64,000 nucleotides of DNA from Pseudocercospora fijiensis CIRAD86 (lineage: Eukaryota; Ascomycota; Dothideomycetes; Mycosphaerellales; Mycosphaerellaceae): positions 5,201,528-5,265,527 of the forward strand of contig NW_006921535.1 of the NCBI RefSeq assembly GCF_000340215.1. The letters run 5' to 3'. The position numbers were made by a program, and so were the translations under genes. Positions 43,620 to 55,600 of this stretch are shown here, piece after piece. How positions within the stretch are numbered: position 1 is the first letter of the stretch; every line of letters starts with the position of its first letter. Below the pieces are notes generated by a model. That model was not told where the DNA came from. It did no database searches and saw only the letters and a list, made by a program, of their open reading frames with translations.

Positions 43620-46600
43620 CCTTTGATCTACGCGGCTTATAGATACGTAGCCTAATGCCCCCGCATTGGCTATAATTTGACCCGCTCCGTACTAATCCTT
43701 CGCCTTACTATCGTTACGATTTTATAGATATTCCCGTTAACATTTGATTAGTGCGCCTTTTAATGTCCCTTAGATTAATATATACCTCTTAACGAATCTT
43801 AATAAATAGGCTAACGCCTCTCTATATAACTAGAGGGTTACTCGCTCGGTTAGGGATATAGTATATATATATTAGCTTGCTAGTAGTAGGATTGAGCTAC
43901 CTAGTTGCCGGCGTACTATAGATAAATGTCTATTCTACTGCTATCTAAAGCGATAGGTACACTACCTACCCTAATTAGTAATTTAAATATAGAGTCTAAG
44001 GGTAGTAGTAGTATTATAGGGCGGCTCGGTTTCGATAAGCCGTACGCCCGGTAGTAATAGGCTTTAAAGAGGTTAGTATTAATATCTAGGCTATTCTAGT
44101 TAATAGCCGCTCGATAGTAGTTTTATTAGTATACCTACTAGTCTACTAAGCGCTCGGTCGAGTAAATAAAACGCTCGCGTAGTATTAATTTACGCTAATA
44201 GGGGTTTGCGCGGCATTTAACTATCGTTGCGGTAAATACGTAGTTGCCCTTAGGTACTTGCTAGGTTCGTTAGCGTATAGTACGTATTAGAAGGCGAGTG
44301 CGACGCTATTAGAGGATCGACTTAATAAATTAGTCCGCCTAGGATTTATGTCCTTCTCCTACCGTCTGTAAGCCCTTCTACGGCCTATAACGGTAGGTAG
44401 TCCCTCTAGCAGCTTCGTCGTACTTAATCGCTTAGTTATAACCCTTTGTCCCTTTTTTATAGTATATTTTAGCTAGGATTAGCGGTAGCTTAACGGTCTA
44501 GGCGGATGTCTATCGTATAGCCGCTTTCGCGGTATTAAATTAGAGCAGTAGTACGCTCTTTATATATAAATACTATATACTGCTTAACTGTAACTCGGTA
44601 ATACTATATAATTACTTATATAGCAGCCTCCGCGTGTCGCTGTTTTACCCGAGCCTAGCGGGCCTGTTTCGCTACTTTCTTCGCAGCTTTAGCTTCCTTC
44701 TTAGAATTTAATGCCGCTTCTTGCTTTTAAATTAAGTCGCTATACTTAGATTCTACGAGCTCCGGATCGATTGCCCTAAACTACTACAAGACTTTCGCCT
44801 TTAGTAGTAGTAGGGCTGCCTACTATACTATCGCTAGGTCGCTAAGAAGAAGGTTAATATTAGTAATTCGTTTACCGAGGGCTGCCTATATATTGTCTCT
44901 ATCTTTAGTTAGTCTTAGGCATTTAAGTAGAATATAGGCAGGCGTCTATCGTTAAAAGTCGTATCCTTCTTTATTAATATATAGGCCGTAGAAGAGGCTA
45001 CCGACTACTCTAATACCGTAGAGGTATTAGTTAAGCGCTATCTTTCCGGTACGTATTTAAGTAATAATGCTTCTAATCGGTCGGCTAGCCTGCTTGTACC
45101 TTTAAAGGACGTCCTTTGTAATATATAGCTATATACGGTAGACGCTTCGGCTAGTGTCCCCGACCGCCTATCGTAGCTACTAGTCGTTCTTTAGAAAGGC
45201 ATCGATTTAGCCCCTTGCCTACTTCTAGTTATAGATTAGGGATAAGTAGAATAGTCGTGCTCTGTCCGCCGCTTCGGTAGCTAGTTTATCTGCTAATTTA
45301 TTGCCTAGTATACCGGAGTAGCCTAGTATCTATTAAATTGCTATAGGGCACGGTATATATAGGCGAAGTTCGTAAAATTGCTTAATAGCGTCCTAGGTAG
45401 TATTAGCGCTAGTATTACTAATCCTTTATATAAGCCCTCGGTTGTTAGTATAGATATAGACTAGTTCTGCTAGGCCGTAGTAGATTATTAATTAAAGGGC
45501 TAGGAGGAGTCTATATACTTTAGCGTAAAAGGATAATAAGAATGCCGCTATACCTAGCGGTCTAGATTTAAAGACCCGGCCGTCGAGTAATACCGCTAAG
45601 CAGCCTAATTTGTAGGCGCCCTTCTTGTCTTCCTTAAGTAATCCGTCGGTATAAATATAGATACCTAGGAGCCGCGTAGTCTCGTTATAGCGGCGGATCG
45701 CTTCTTCTATATCGTCGGATACTATAGTTTGCGAGTACTTGCCCTACGGCGTATTAACGAAGACCTATTAGATTTAAAGGGGCAATGTACTACCTATAGC
45801 GAGGTATACTTGTTTATAGTATGCGAGAGGTGTAATCTACCTACGGTTTGTATCGGTGCTCGCTCTATTAACTAGAGCTGCGCTATATAGTCGGCTTGCT
45901 ATTCGAATAAAGGTCCGGAGGCATACTAATTAGAGGTATACTTCTGCTAGTTTAATATAGAGCTCTGTTTATAGTACCGATTAAGATGTCGTTTTAAAGG
46001 CTCCTACTATTTAGTAGGCTACTATATATTAAATAGCGTTAATAAGTTTCGTAGCCTTCCTAGCGTCTACGGTGCCTAGTCGGTACTAAACTAAGGCTCC
46101 GTAGGCAAGGAGTAGTCTAATTACCGCTAGGTATACTCTGCGAACTGCTATCGGTAATACTCCCTATATAGATTTGTTAAGCACCGCGATAATATTAGTC
46201 TTCTTTGCCGCTTTTGTTTTAATATCCTTTCGATATACCGCGAATATTAGGCAGGAGTCTAGGGTAACTCCTAGTATCTTTACCGCCTCTAACAGTTAGA
46301 TTACTATGCCCTAAAATTCGATAGTAAAGGCGTAAGCGCGTACCGTTTAGTATCTTAAACCTAGGGCGTAAAAGTAAATAAGCTAGAATTTAGCCGGTAC
46401 GAAGATTGTAGCGTACTACGTTAACTACTTCTTATATATCGTAACTAGTTGTTTTATTATCCGCTCGATAGCCTCTACGGTAGGTCTAGTTACTAGTATC
46501 GTTACGTCGTCGATCTAGGCTATTAACGTATTACTCTCTATTCCGTCTATATACTCGACTAGGTCGGTATTAAAGATTACGAAGAGCGGCGGTAAGAGAG

Positions 46601-47141
46601 GTAAGCCCTACGGGATACCGACTATAACCTCCGCTTCCTAGGCGGTAATATTAGGTAGGCGGAGTCGTGTTCTGCGGCTAGTAAGAAAGCTCTATATCTA
46701 TTTAGCTAACTCTTCGCCGAGTCGTCTATAGCGTATATTATAAAGTAACCGTTAATAGGAAACGTAGTTAAAAGCGCCTAATATATCGAGAGCGAGTGCT
46801 AAGGCATAACCGCCTTATTACTAGATATCTGCTATTAGTTCGATTAGGGAGTAAAGTGCCTCGTCGGTAGTATAGCCCTTTCTACTACCGAAGTGTCCTA
46901 TCGGTAGGATACCCTAAGTTTTAAAGGCCTAGTGCATTCTTTCGGCGATAATGCTTTCTAGGTATTTACCTATTATATTAAGTAAGGCGATCGGCTAGTA
47001 TCTCTTTAGCGTTACCGGATCTTTGCCTAGCTTTTAAAGGGCGACTATCGTAGATGTTCTAAAGGCCTATAGGTAGTAACCGAGCTTAAGGGAGGCGTTA
47101 AAAAGCGCCGTAATATACGCGTAGAATAGTGTTAGGCCTAA
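43620..47141 (-). mobile_element. Tad-like LINE, 3' part (RT core, RNase H), RIP-mutated
   Basis: On the minus strand this continues the LINE ORF2 frame from 60,693. RT motifs appear in order: LEKLGKDP-like region near 47,040, GHFGSRKGYTTDEALYSLIE near 46,880, the GIPxGLPLxPxLFVIFN block near 46,600 and an IDDVTILV catalytic box near 46,510. An RNase H domain follows (YTDGLLKED near 45,640, then the PLGIAAFLLSFYAKVYRLLLAL pattern, where S and K stand for conserved residues). The C-terminal part and 3' UTR run to about 43,620. Stops are almost all TAG/TAA at Gln/Trp positions. This domain set is that of the Tad1/I-type LINEs common in filamentous ascomycetes. Confidence 0.85.
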
Positions 47142-47146
47142 TAGTT
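47142..47146 (+). repeat. Target-site duplication of gypsy-2, left copy (tagtt)
   Basis: The five bases tagtt precede the left LTR and are repeated exactly after the right LTR at 60,688-60,692. Joining across one copy restores the LINE RT frame. Confidence 0.92.
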
Positions 47147-47260
47147 TGTTATACGAGGGACGATTAGTAGGTTAGCTATAGTATAGTATTAGGGTAAGTA
47201 TTTACGGTTCTACGGAAAGTATATACCGGGCTTAGCTAGCGTACTGTCCCTACCGTAATA
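47147..47260 (-). repeat. Gypsy-2 left LTR (3' LTR), 114 bp
   Basis: Direct repeat of 60,574-60,687, same length, with six differences that are all transitions. It begins tgttatacgag and ends taccgtaata, so the terminal TG...CA became TG...TA. Confidence 0.93.
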
Positions 47261-47272
47261 GTACCCCCGTCC
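47261..47272 (-). other. Possible polypurine tract of gypsy-2
   Basis: On the minus strand the sequence ggacgggggtac abuts the 3' LTR. It is purine-rich and in the right place, but is short and contains pyrimidines, perhaps through mutation. Confidence 0.4.
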
Positions 47273-47411
47273 GATAGAACGAAGGCTAGCGTACTATATT
47301 AGCTAAACCCCTTCTTATATACTCCTTCTGCTTCTGCTCGCTTTCCTTACCGCTCGTATTCGTACTATATACACTTGTATTTGTATTATGTCGCGTCTAC
47401 TAGCTATAGTC

Positions 47412-50400
47412 TTACTTATTAGAGTTAATTAATTCCGGTTCCGTCTTAGAGCTAGTAGCCTTAGCCTTAGTTGCCTTGCCCTCCGTAAAGCTCTGCAGTT
47501 TCCGTATTTTTTTCTTTATAGACGAATCGCCGTCGGCTACCTTACGCTTAGTTAGCGTACGCGTAGCTAGAGAGTTTAGAGTACGCGTAGACGTGCGCAT
47601 AGACGCGCGTATAGCTAGACTATCGGAAGGGCCTACCGTAATAGCGCGCGCGGACGCGCGCGTAGCTAGGCGCTAGGTAGCAATCTTTAGCGGCAAGAGG
47701 GCCTTAGGCTCGCTTAGCACCTATAGAGTAGGTAGCTTTACCGGCAAGGCGAGCTTGTCTTCGGGTACGGCTATATACTTAGACTTGCGGCGTAACTAAC
47801 CTAGCGTCGGTAGTTGCGATACTAGTACCTACGGTGCTAGTACCTAAGTTAGTAGAGCGCGCGTCTTCTATAGCGGCTAGCTAGGCTCGTCTATCGCCGT
47901 AGTACTAACGTATATCTTAGCTTTTGCTATAGCGGCGAGCTCGTCTAGTATATACAAGTATAGGTCGGCCTACTATTAGGGTATAAGCGCTTCGTAACGT
48001 CTAGCGATGCCTTTTAGTCCTAGTCCTCGATAGAGGGAGATTAGGTAGTTGTCTTCCTTATCGTAGTTGTATAGAATGTCGTTTAGGCGTAGCGTCGTAT
48101 CCTTCTTATAGGCTAATCTTAGCGTCTAGTCTCGATCCCTTCGTAGTATATAGCCTATTTATAGTTAGAGGTACGTAGTACGAAGGAAGTAGTCGAGGGC
48201 TGCGTCTATAATACCGGCGGCTGCCTTACGATTAAGGGCTGCTTTTATATTCTCTAGGACGTAGTCTAGTACCGCGACGATATTAATCTCCGTCGGCTAT
48301 TCTACCTAGTCTTTCTTAAAGGTTAGCTAACCGGCCGTAATAGTCTTTAGCTACTTGCCGTAGAGTAGGTATACTAGGTCCTTACGGTATTTCTTCTATC
48401 GCTTCTACTAGTCGCGCGCGGCTGTTAGCGGCTCCGTCTCGCTAGGGATATCTATTAGAACCTACGAGATTATCGCCTAATCTAGGGCGTTATCGATAGA
48501 GGTAAGCTAGACTTAGTACGCTGCCTTACGCCGGAAGATTGCACTGCCTATAAGGATATATCGGCTATAGATTAAGGCGATCTTGTGCTTGCCGTTAGTG
48601 CTTGCTATATAGTATAGGTATAGAGGGCCGATTAGCTTACGTTTAGTACGCGGGAAGCCGTACGCCTCTACTAAGTAGATATACTAGGTGCCGAGCTCCT
48701 TTAAGGTAATCGTAGCGTCGTCGATTATTTAAAATATATTACCGAGCCTAACGTCTAAGAGTCGCGTACCTATAGGCGGTATATAATCGATCGTAATAAA
48801 GCCTAATACGTTATAGATTAGTACCGTAGTGTCGGCCTAGTAGCTAGACTTAAGCTATTGCTCGACGTCGGCGTATAGTATTCTAGAGCGCTATAGATAG
48901 GTATCCTCGTCTATATTAGCGGCGCCTTAACGAACCTTCTTATCTATCGGCGTACGTACGCTTATCGGGGTAGCGATTTGTACGCTCGTTAGCGTAGCTA
49001 TCGTAGCTAATAATAGAATCGGGATTTCGATATTTATAACTCGCGTAGAGGCCTCTTCCTAAGCGTCGACGTCTATAGGTGCCTCTTCTAGAATCTCGTC
49101 GTCCTCTTATCGGTAAGATAGGCTAGCGTCTCTAGGTCCTACGTCGGGCGTTGCCTCGCGTAATAGCTATAGCGTAGCGTTCTATCCGAGGAAAGGTAGG
49201 GAAGTGCCCTTCTCTATATTGCCCTTATTTATAGTCTATACGCGATAAAACATCGCTACGAGCGCGCTGCGTAGGTCGGAGCCTATTAGAGAATCGGTAT
49301 ACTCTACTAGGAAGTTCTTATATTGCTATTACGTAGTGTCCTCCTTATATATACGTCTCGTAAAGCTAAGTTCTCGTACCGGGTTTAAGATAGTATAGGT
49401 CTAGCGTACCGTATCGTTAACCTAAATAAGGCAGTCTACGGCTAAGTCGTCCTTACGTACGGCGTTAATAATTGCTACTACGGCCGCTATAAAGGCGTAG
49501 CTTGCCGCGCGCTAACGCGCGCCTAAAGCTGTAACTATATCGCGTACCTCCTTACTAATATCTAGGGATACTAAAGGGAGGCGCTTACGACGAGGCTCGG
49601 GCAGGTTATTATCGTTATCGTCTCTATCTAAGCTATTCTGCTCGTTAGAGCCGTTCTGCTCGCCCTATCTGCGCTACTTTACCTTGCCTAGTATAGTCGG
49701 CTACGCCTTATCCTTCTACTACTTAGTAGGGTATTACTACGGAGGTACTGCCTTGTCTCGAGAAGAGCCCCTAGTAGTAGAGCTCTCTACTAGGTATATA
49801 GTAATATCGTATCCGTATACAGTACTAAAGGCGGGCTCCGTATTACGCGAGAGTATAGCCTTACGGCTAGAGGCGCTAAGCTTGTAGACGTATATACCGT
49901 TAGCGTCTTATTCGCGGATTAGAGTCGAATAGCGGATTAAGTACGGATCTAAGTCGACGTTAGCACTATCGGCGTTAAGGAATTCTTCGGTGTCTTCTAC
50001 GCTTTTAGTAGCGTAGAGGTTCGGGAAGGCTAACTAAACGGCGTCTACGACCTAGCGTACGGTTATCGGGGCGTTAGCGCGGATAAGAATAGCATCTATA
50101 GCCTTACCCTAAAGTTCGTCCTTACTCTTATTATTAAAAGAAGCGGGGCCCTTATCGTCTTTAGTTCTAGCGTTACCTATAGTAACATCCTTTCCTATAG
50201 CCTTTTCTTTCTAGACTTCGTACTACTCCTTCTCCGTTACGTTCTCGCTATCGACGTCCGTCTTCTCTACGTCCTACTTTTTACCTATAGTTACTTTTCC
50301 TAGTTCCTACTCTTCTTTCTCTACTACGTTCTCGCTATCGACGTCTATCTTTTCTGCGTCCTACTTTTTACCTGCAATTACTTTTCTTAGTTCTTACTCT

Positions 50401-52110
50401 TCTACTATAATAGTGTCCTAATACGTCGCGTCGTTAGGGTCTTTAAGCTCCTTCTTATATTTCTAGAGTATAGGTAATCCCTTAGGGCGTAGGGCCGCCT
50501 TTCCCTTAGGGCGCTTAGTAGCTAACTTTGCGGCGCTAGTGTCGGCGTTAAGCGCGGTAGCGTCGCGTACTACTACGGCGTCCGAGGCATATTAGTGCTA
50601 ATTTGTAGCTTCTCCGAGACGCTAAGGAAGGTCCTTATCGCTCTATACCTATTCTTAATTATTACGGTAATCTATCTACTAGGTATTAGGCTTAATTATT
50701 TCTACGATCTTAGTAGGGCTGTATACTAAAGTTAGGGTGCGCTCCTTCTAGTAGTAGCATTCTGTCTAAAATCGCGTAGAGGCGGCAAGTTGCTTAGGGT
50801 AGGCGTCTAGCAATTTAGTACTATCGAACGTAACTAGGTCGACGGGCTCGAGTATAATAATCTTTTCTTATGCCTTTACGTATATCGCGGCTGTCTACTA
50901 CTAGACTATCGCTTCTATAGTAACGTTCTATTCCTCCTCGAACTAGCCTAGTAAGTTGTAGTAGTTTGTAGTCTAATTAAGGCGCTCGTCGGCCTGCTCT
51001 AGCGTTTCGTCTTCTAGTCTATCTACCGTACGTACTACGATCTATACAATCTATACGTATACGGATATAAGGTTTAGCTCGGTCTCGTCCTAGCCTAGTA
51101 TACCGGTAAGGATCTCGTATAGCTTATCTAGGGCGTTCTTTGCGAAGCCGTAGCTAACTAAGGCGCTTATAAGTTAAAACGCGGTCTAAGTATAGGGTAC
51201 CGCGAAGGGTATACCGTTCTCCTTATAAGACGTTAGAGTAAGGTCGAGTTTAGCGAGCATTTAGATCGCGTAGTAGATATTATAGTTACAGACCTAGTCC
51301 GGGATCTCTATTAGATCGTAGAATAATTTAGCGTACTAGGGATCGGGGACAATAACGCGGTATCGCTAGCCGTCCTAAACGACGTCTAGCTTGTCGTCTA
51401 GAAACTAATAGAACTATAGCAGGTCGAAAAACGTAGCCTAGCTAGCGTAGTTACCCCTCTCGTAGCCGTTAACGCTAGCGCCCTACTGCAATAAGATAGC
51501 GATACAGCGCGAGGTGTTACGGTTCTATAGATTAGCTTCGGGGTCGAGCAGCAGTAGAGGCAGGTAGGTAAGTTCGGAGAGGTCGATTAAACGAATACGT
51601 ATAATATATACCCTATCGGAGCCGTAGTACTTTAGGAAGAAGTCCTCGAAGGTAATAGGGTTTACCTATAAAGTTCTTTTGCGTAATAGTAGGCGTAGTA
51701 GTAGCGTACAATAGATTCGTGCCTATACTATAGCGTTAACGAAGTTGCTAATGTTTTCTAATAGCGGTCGGTCGAGCTCGCAGTATAACTCCGCCGGAAC
51801 CTTATTATAAGGGATTTTATTAAGGCTTACCTAAGCGATGTGTTTAGGCGTGCTAGTATAGTCCTCGTAGTGCTCGATTTGTAGTAGTACTAAGGCGAAT
51901 AGCAGACCGCTAACCTTGCGACGCTGCGGTACCTACTACTAGCTTAGCTCTAAGAGCTCGTCTTCCTTATAGGCGTATTACTATTATATAGGAGGGCCGC
52001 GCTCGCCCGCTAGCGGACGGTAGCGCTCGGTACGCTCTATTTTAGGGATAGATAGTATTGTCGGGGCTAGTCGTAGAGGCAGCGTATACTTAGTAAGGAT
52101 ATTAGTAATA
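47412..52110 (-). pseudogene. Gypsy-2 accessory frame after pol (~1,560 codons), not recognised
   Basis: A single minus-strand frame (codon low coordinates divisible by 3; checked at 51,630, 49,959 and 47,412) spans about 4.7 kb with RIP-type stops only. The N-terminal part looks globular; near 51,510 it reads LLLDPEANL...ILLQWGASVNGYE, reminiscent of an ankyrin-type repeat, though a single unit is weak evidence. The middle is long, acidic and low in motifs, with Lys/Glu-rich stretches near 50,300-50,200 that repeat (KKWDAEKIDVDSENV). The C-terminal ~60 residues are very basic (RTSTRTLNSLATRTLTKRK), open from 47,600 to 47,412. No transposase, RT, methyltransferase or envelope signature is visible. 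The frame may extend past 47,412 if that stop was a Gln codon. Role unknown. Confidence 0.6.
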
Positions 52111-52356
52111 CTAATAAATAAGCAGAGAGAATTTGGTATATTACGTATACGTAGTAACTAAGAATTTGCGGCGTTGCTAGGGCGTTCTACGCTTGTTATA
52201 ACGTAAACTTTACCTCGCTTACGCCGCGCCGTTTACATATATAGTACGGCCCGTCCGACAATAGGACGCGTTATACGTTAATAATAATAATAGGGCGCGT
52301 CGGCGCGCGCTCTAGGGCGACAATAGGGGAGGATAATAAAGTAAACTATTTTTATA

Positions 52357-52408
52357 TTAAAATAAGGTAAAGTAGGGTACGTTTTAAAATAAAGTAAAGT
52401 AGGGTGCG
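52357..52408 (-). repeat. 25-bp tandem repeat in the pol/accessory spacer
   Basis: Two copies of ttaaaataa(g/a)gtaaagtaggg followed by t(a/g)cg, at 52,357-52,381 and 52,384-52,408, separated by two bases. They lie in the spacer between the chromodomain and the accessory frame. Confidence 0.85.
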
Positions 52409-52425
52409 ATTCAATTATAGACAAT

Positions 52426-52479
52426 AGTGCTATAACGTAATATACCGCGATAGAGATTCCTATTGTTACGTATAGTACT
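52426..52479. repeat. Imperfect hairpin in the pol/accessory spacer
   Basis: Arms agtgctataacgtaata and tattgttacgtatagtact are inverted with about 18 bp between them. The position between pol and the accessory gene is like that of palindromes P3/P4 in gypsy-1, but the sequence is different. Confidence 0.6.
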
Positions 52480-52659
52480 GCTTAGTTAACCTTCTATATA
52501 GCCGTTCTTTAGGAGTTGCGCAAGCTAGGCCTCCGAGAAGGCCGAGCCTATAGTTCTCCTACTATTAACTGCGGCGCGCTTAGGGATAGCGCTGTCGGTA
52601 CCTACTATTATAGCGCTTGCTAACGTGCCGGTTGCTAACGTAACGCTTGCTGTCGTACT

Positions 52660-55600
52660 TGCTATAGGTAGAGGCGATCGTATTCCTAGACGAGTTCCGC
52701 CGAGTCGCGGAGGTTATCGATATCGTACTAAACGTTATACGCGTAACCGTAGCTACGCTACTTAACTAGATACTACGTCTTACTTCTAGAGACTCTATGT
52801 CCGAGGAGCTTTTTAATCTCGTAATATAGCGCTTTTAGGTATAAATAGTCGTTATCGAAGGGTGCTTTATCTACTAGGCCTAGCTCTAGCATCTCTTAGT
52901 CGTATAGGTTACGGCCTTTAGGGTATAGTTCTAGCTACGAAACTAAGATTATAGGGTAGATACGCATTACTAGGGGGAGATCGAGCTCGTACGCGAGGTT
53001 ACTAACTAGGCGTAGCACCTTAAATAGTCTAGTACGCTATATAGAGAGCTTACGATTAGGGTTCCCTAGTAGGCGGTATCCCTTATATAGCTTAAGTAGT
53101 ACCTTCTAGCCCGTCTTAAAGGAAATAGGGCGATACTTGCGGTTATATCGGTTCTTTATTATTGCTGCCGCCTACGCGAGAGAGTCTATAGCCTAATCGC
53201 GTACCTCCTATCTTAATACTAAGTAGTCCTTAGTAGAGAGCTCGGTAAGGGGGTTTAGCGCGTCTAAGTTAGTCTTAAATCCTTAAATTAGAATATTAGG
53301 TACCTCTCTAGTCGAGGCGTTTCTAGCGTTATTAAGCTCGGCCTAGATATACGGAAGTGCGTCCGTCTAATTAGCATCCGGATAATTAGAGGTAAAGAAT
53401 CGTAGTGCGATTTCTACGGTCTAATTAGTTCGCTTAGACTAGCCGTCCGACTAAGGGTAGTACGCCGTCGTTACGAAGAACCTCGTGCCTAACTTCTTAA
53501 AGGCTGCTTTTATAAAGTTACTAAGCTAAATAGGGTCCCGGTCGCCGATTATAATAGCCGGAAGGTTGCGCTCTATTTCGATATATCCTTAGATCTAATC
53601 GCTACCGTACTGCTACGCCGTCTACGTTAATTTGCACTTACGTAGCATAACGCGCTTAGAGTACTTATACGTCTTAGTAAGGAAACTATCGTAGCTATCC
53701 TTATCGGGTAGTAGGCCGTAAACCTAGTCTATAGTAATAGCGTACTATAGAATAGGCTAATATTTAATTAGCTGCAATTCGCCGTATAGAGGATAGCGGA
53801 GCGTCTAGTTTAGGATATATTCGGAGCAATAAGCGATATACTTAGAGACCTCGCGTCCGAGCTAGTATATATAGAAACTAGCGTATAGGCGAGCGTAAGT
53901 GCGGTAATACCCTACGTAGTAATAGTAATTATAGGCTATTTAGAAGACTTCTTTATATAGGGAGCGGGGGATATATAGCCTCTCTCTACCGTCGGTGTCG
54001 TCCTTAAAATAGATAAGGTTATCGCGTAAGAAAAAATAAAGTCCTAATAGGCTCGACTCGGCCTCGCCTATAATATTAGCTTCCTTATAATTAGGGTTGT
54101 CGTCCGCGTCTAAGGTCCTCTTAGTAGCGGCTCGTAGGCGGCGTTCTTCTATAGCGTTTAGCTAAGCTAGGATTGCAGACTAATAGGGGTCCTTAGTATA
54201 TCCCGCTTTTAAGTCGTCCTTAAATTCGGTAGCGAGTTCTACGAGTACGGAGTAGAAAACTATAGGCTCGTTAGAGGTATACGTTCGGCCGGAGTACTCG
54301 TCGATTATAGTAGCGTAAAAGCAAATCGTACCCTCGCTTTCGTATAGGTATATATAGTACGCGTCGATTACATTATTCGTAGGCGCCGGATCGTCGTATA
54401 CTAGGGGATCTAGTATATCGTATATCTAATCTGCCGCTCGGTTGAGGTCCGCTACGAGCCTACTTAAGGCGTCTAGTATTCTATAGAGGCGTCCTAGGCG
54501 GTAGTGTATCTTAAGCTTAGGGTACTAAGAGAGGTACTAACCGGCCCGCACTAGACGGAGGTTAAGCTTGTCCGTAGACGTAGTCGTCGCTAGGCTCGCT
54601 GCCGTCGTAATGCCTAAGGCCGCAATGTAGTCGGAAAACATATATACTAGCTTACGTGCCGCCTATAGGATTATTCGTACCTTCCGTACTATCTAGACTA
54701 GTCCGCTAACCTTAAGCTCGGTAGCTAGGTACCGCTTTTCTACGTCCGTAAGGGCTTTGCTAAGGTATATAATAACTTGTACCTAATCTACTAGGAAGCG
54801 TACGGCTTTGCTATTCTCGATAGTCGGCTCTAGATCTCCTTTAACGTAGCATACTACCGCTACGAATCCCCCTATATAGGCGTCTAGGTCGATATATATA
54901 GGGCGATTAGGGTCTGCGTAATAGGAGAACTTAATATCGCGGTACATCTACCTTAGGATATTAAAGGCCTTATACTCGGTTTCTAGTACCTCGTCTATAT
55001 CGAAGGCTAGGGTCCTAGCTACGTAGCGCTTTCGCTTATTGCTCTTGTTAGCTAGGCTAAAGCGCAAGAGCTCTTTCTTACGGTTCTCGAATAGCATCGT
55101 AATCGTAGAGTAGTATAGAATATGCTATCGTTGCTATCTAGTAAGCCCTAAGTAAAATTCGATGTCCTTTAGCGTAGTAGGGAATTTCAAGTCTAGAATA
55201 GCCTAGACCTTTTCCTTATAAGTAGTGTATCCTAGCCCTAATACTCGTTAGCCTAAAAGCTTTATAGATAGATATACGAGGAACGACTTATAAGGTGCGA
55301 TACTGATTTTCTTGCCTGCTAGGCACTCGAAAACGGCGTCTAGATACTTTAGGTACTCTTCGAAAGTACAGGAATAGATAACAATATCGTCGATATAAGT
55401 ACGGCAGTAGGATTTATATCGCTTAAGGATCTTGTCGAGCTAGCGCTAGACATATTATATACTGTTTAAGAATCCTATAATAGCTATATGCATCTGTTCC
55501 TAGCCGCGGTAACTGTTAATTGCAAATTTGCTACGGTCCTTCTCGGCTACGGCCTATTAGTAGAAGAAGGCAACGGCGTCTACTATCGTAATATACGTAG

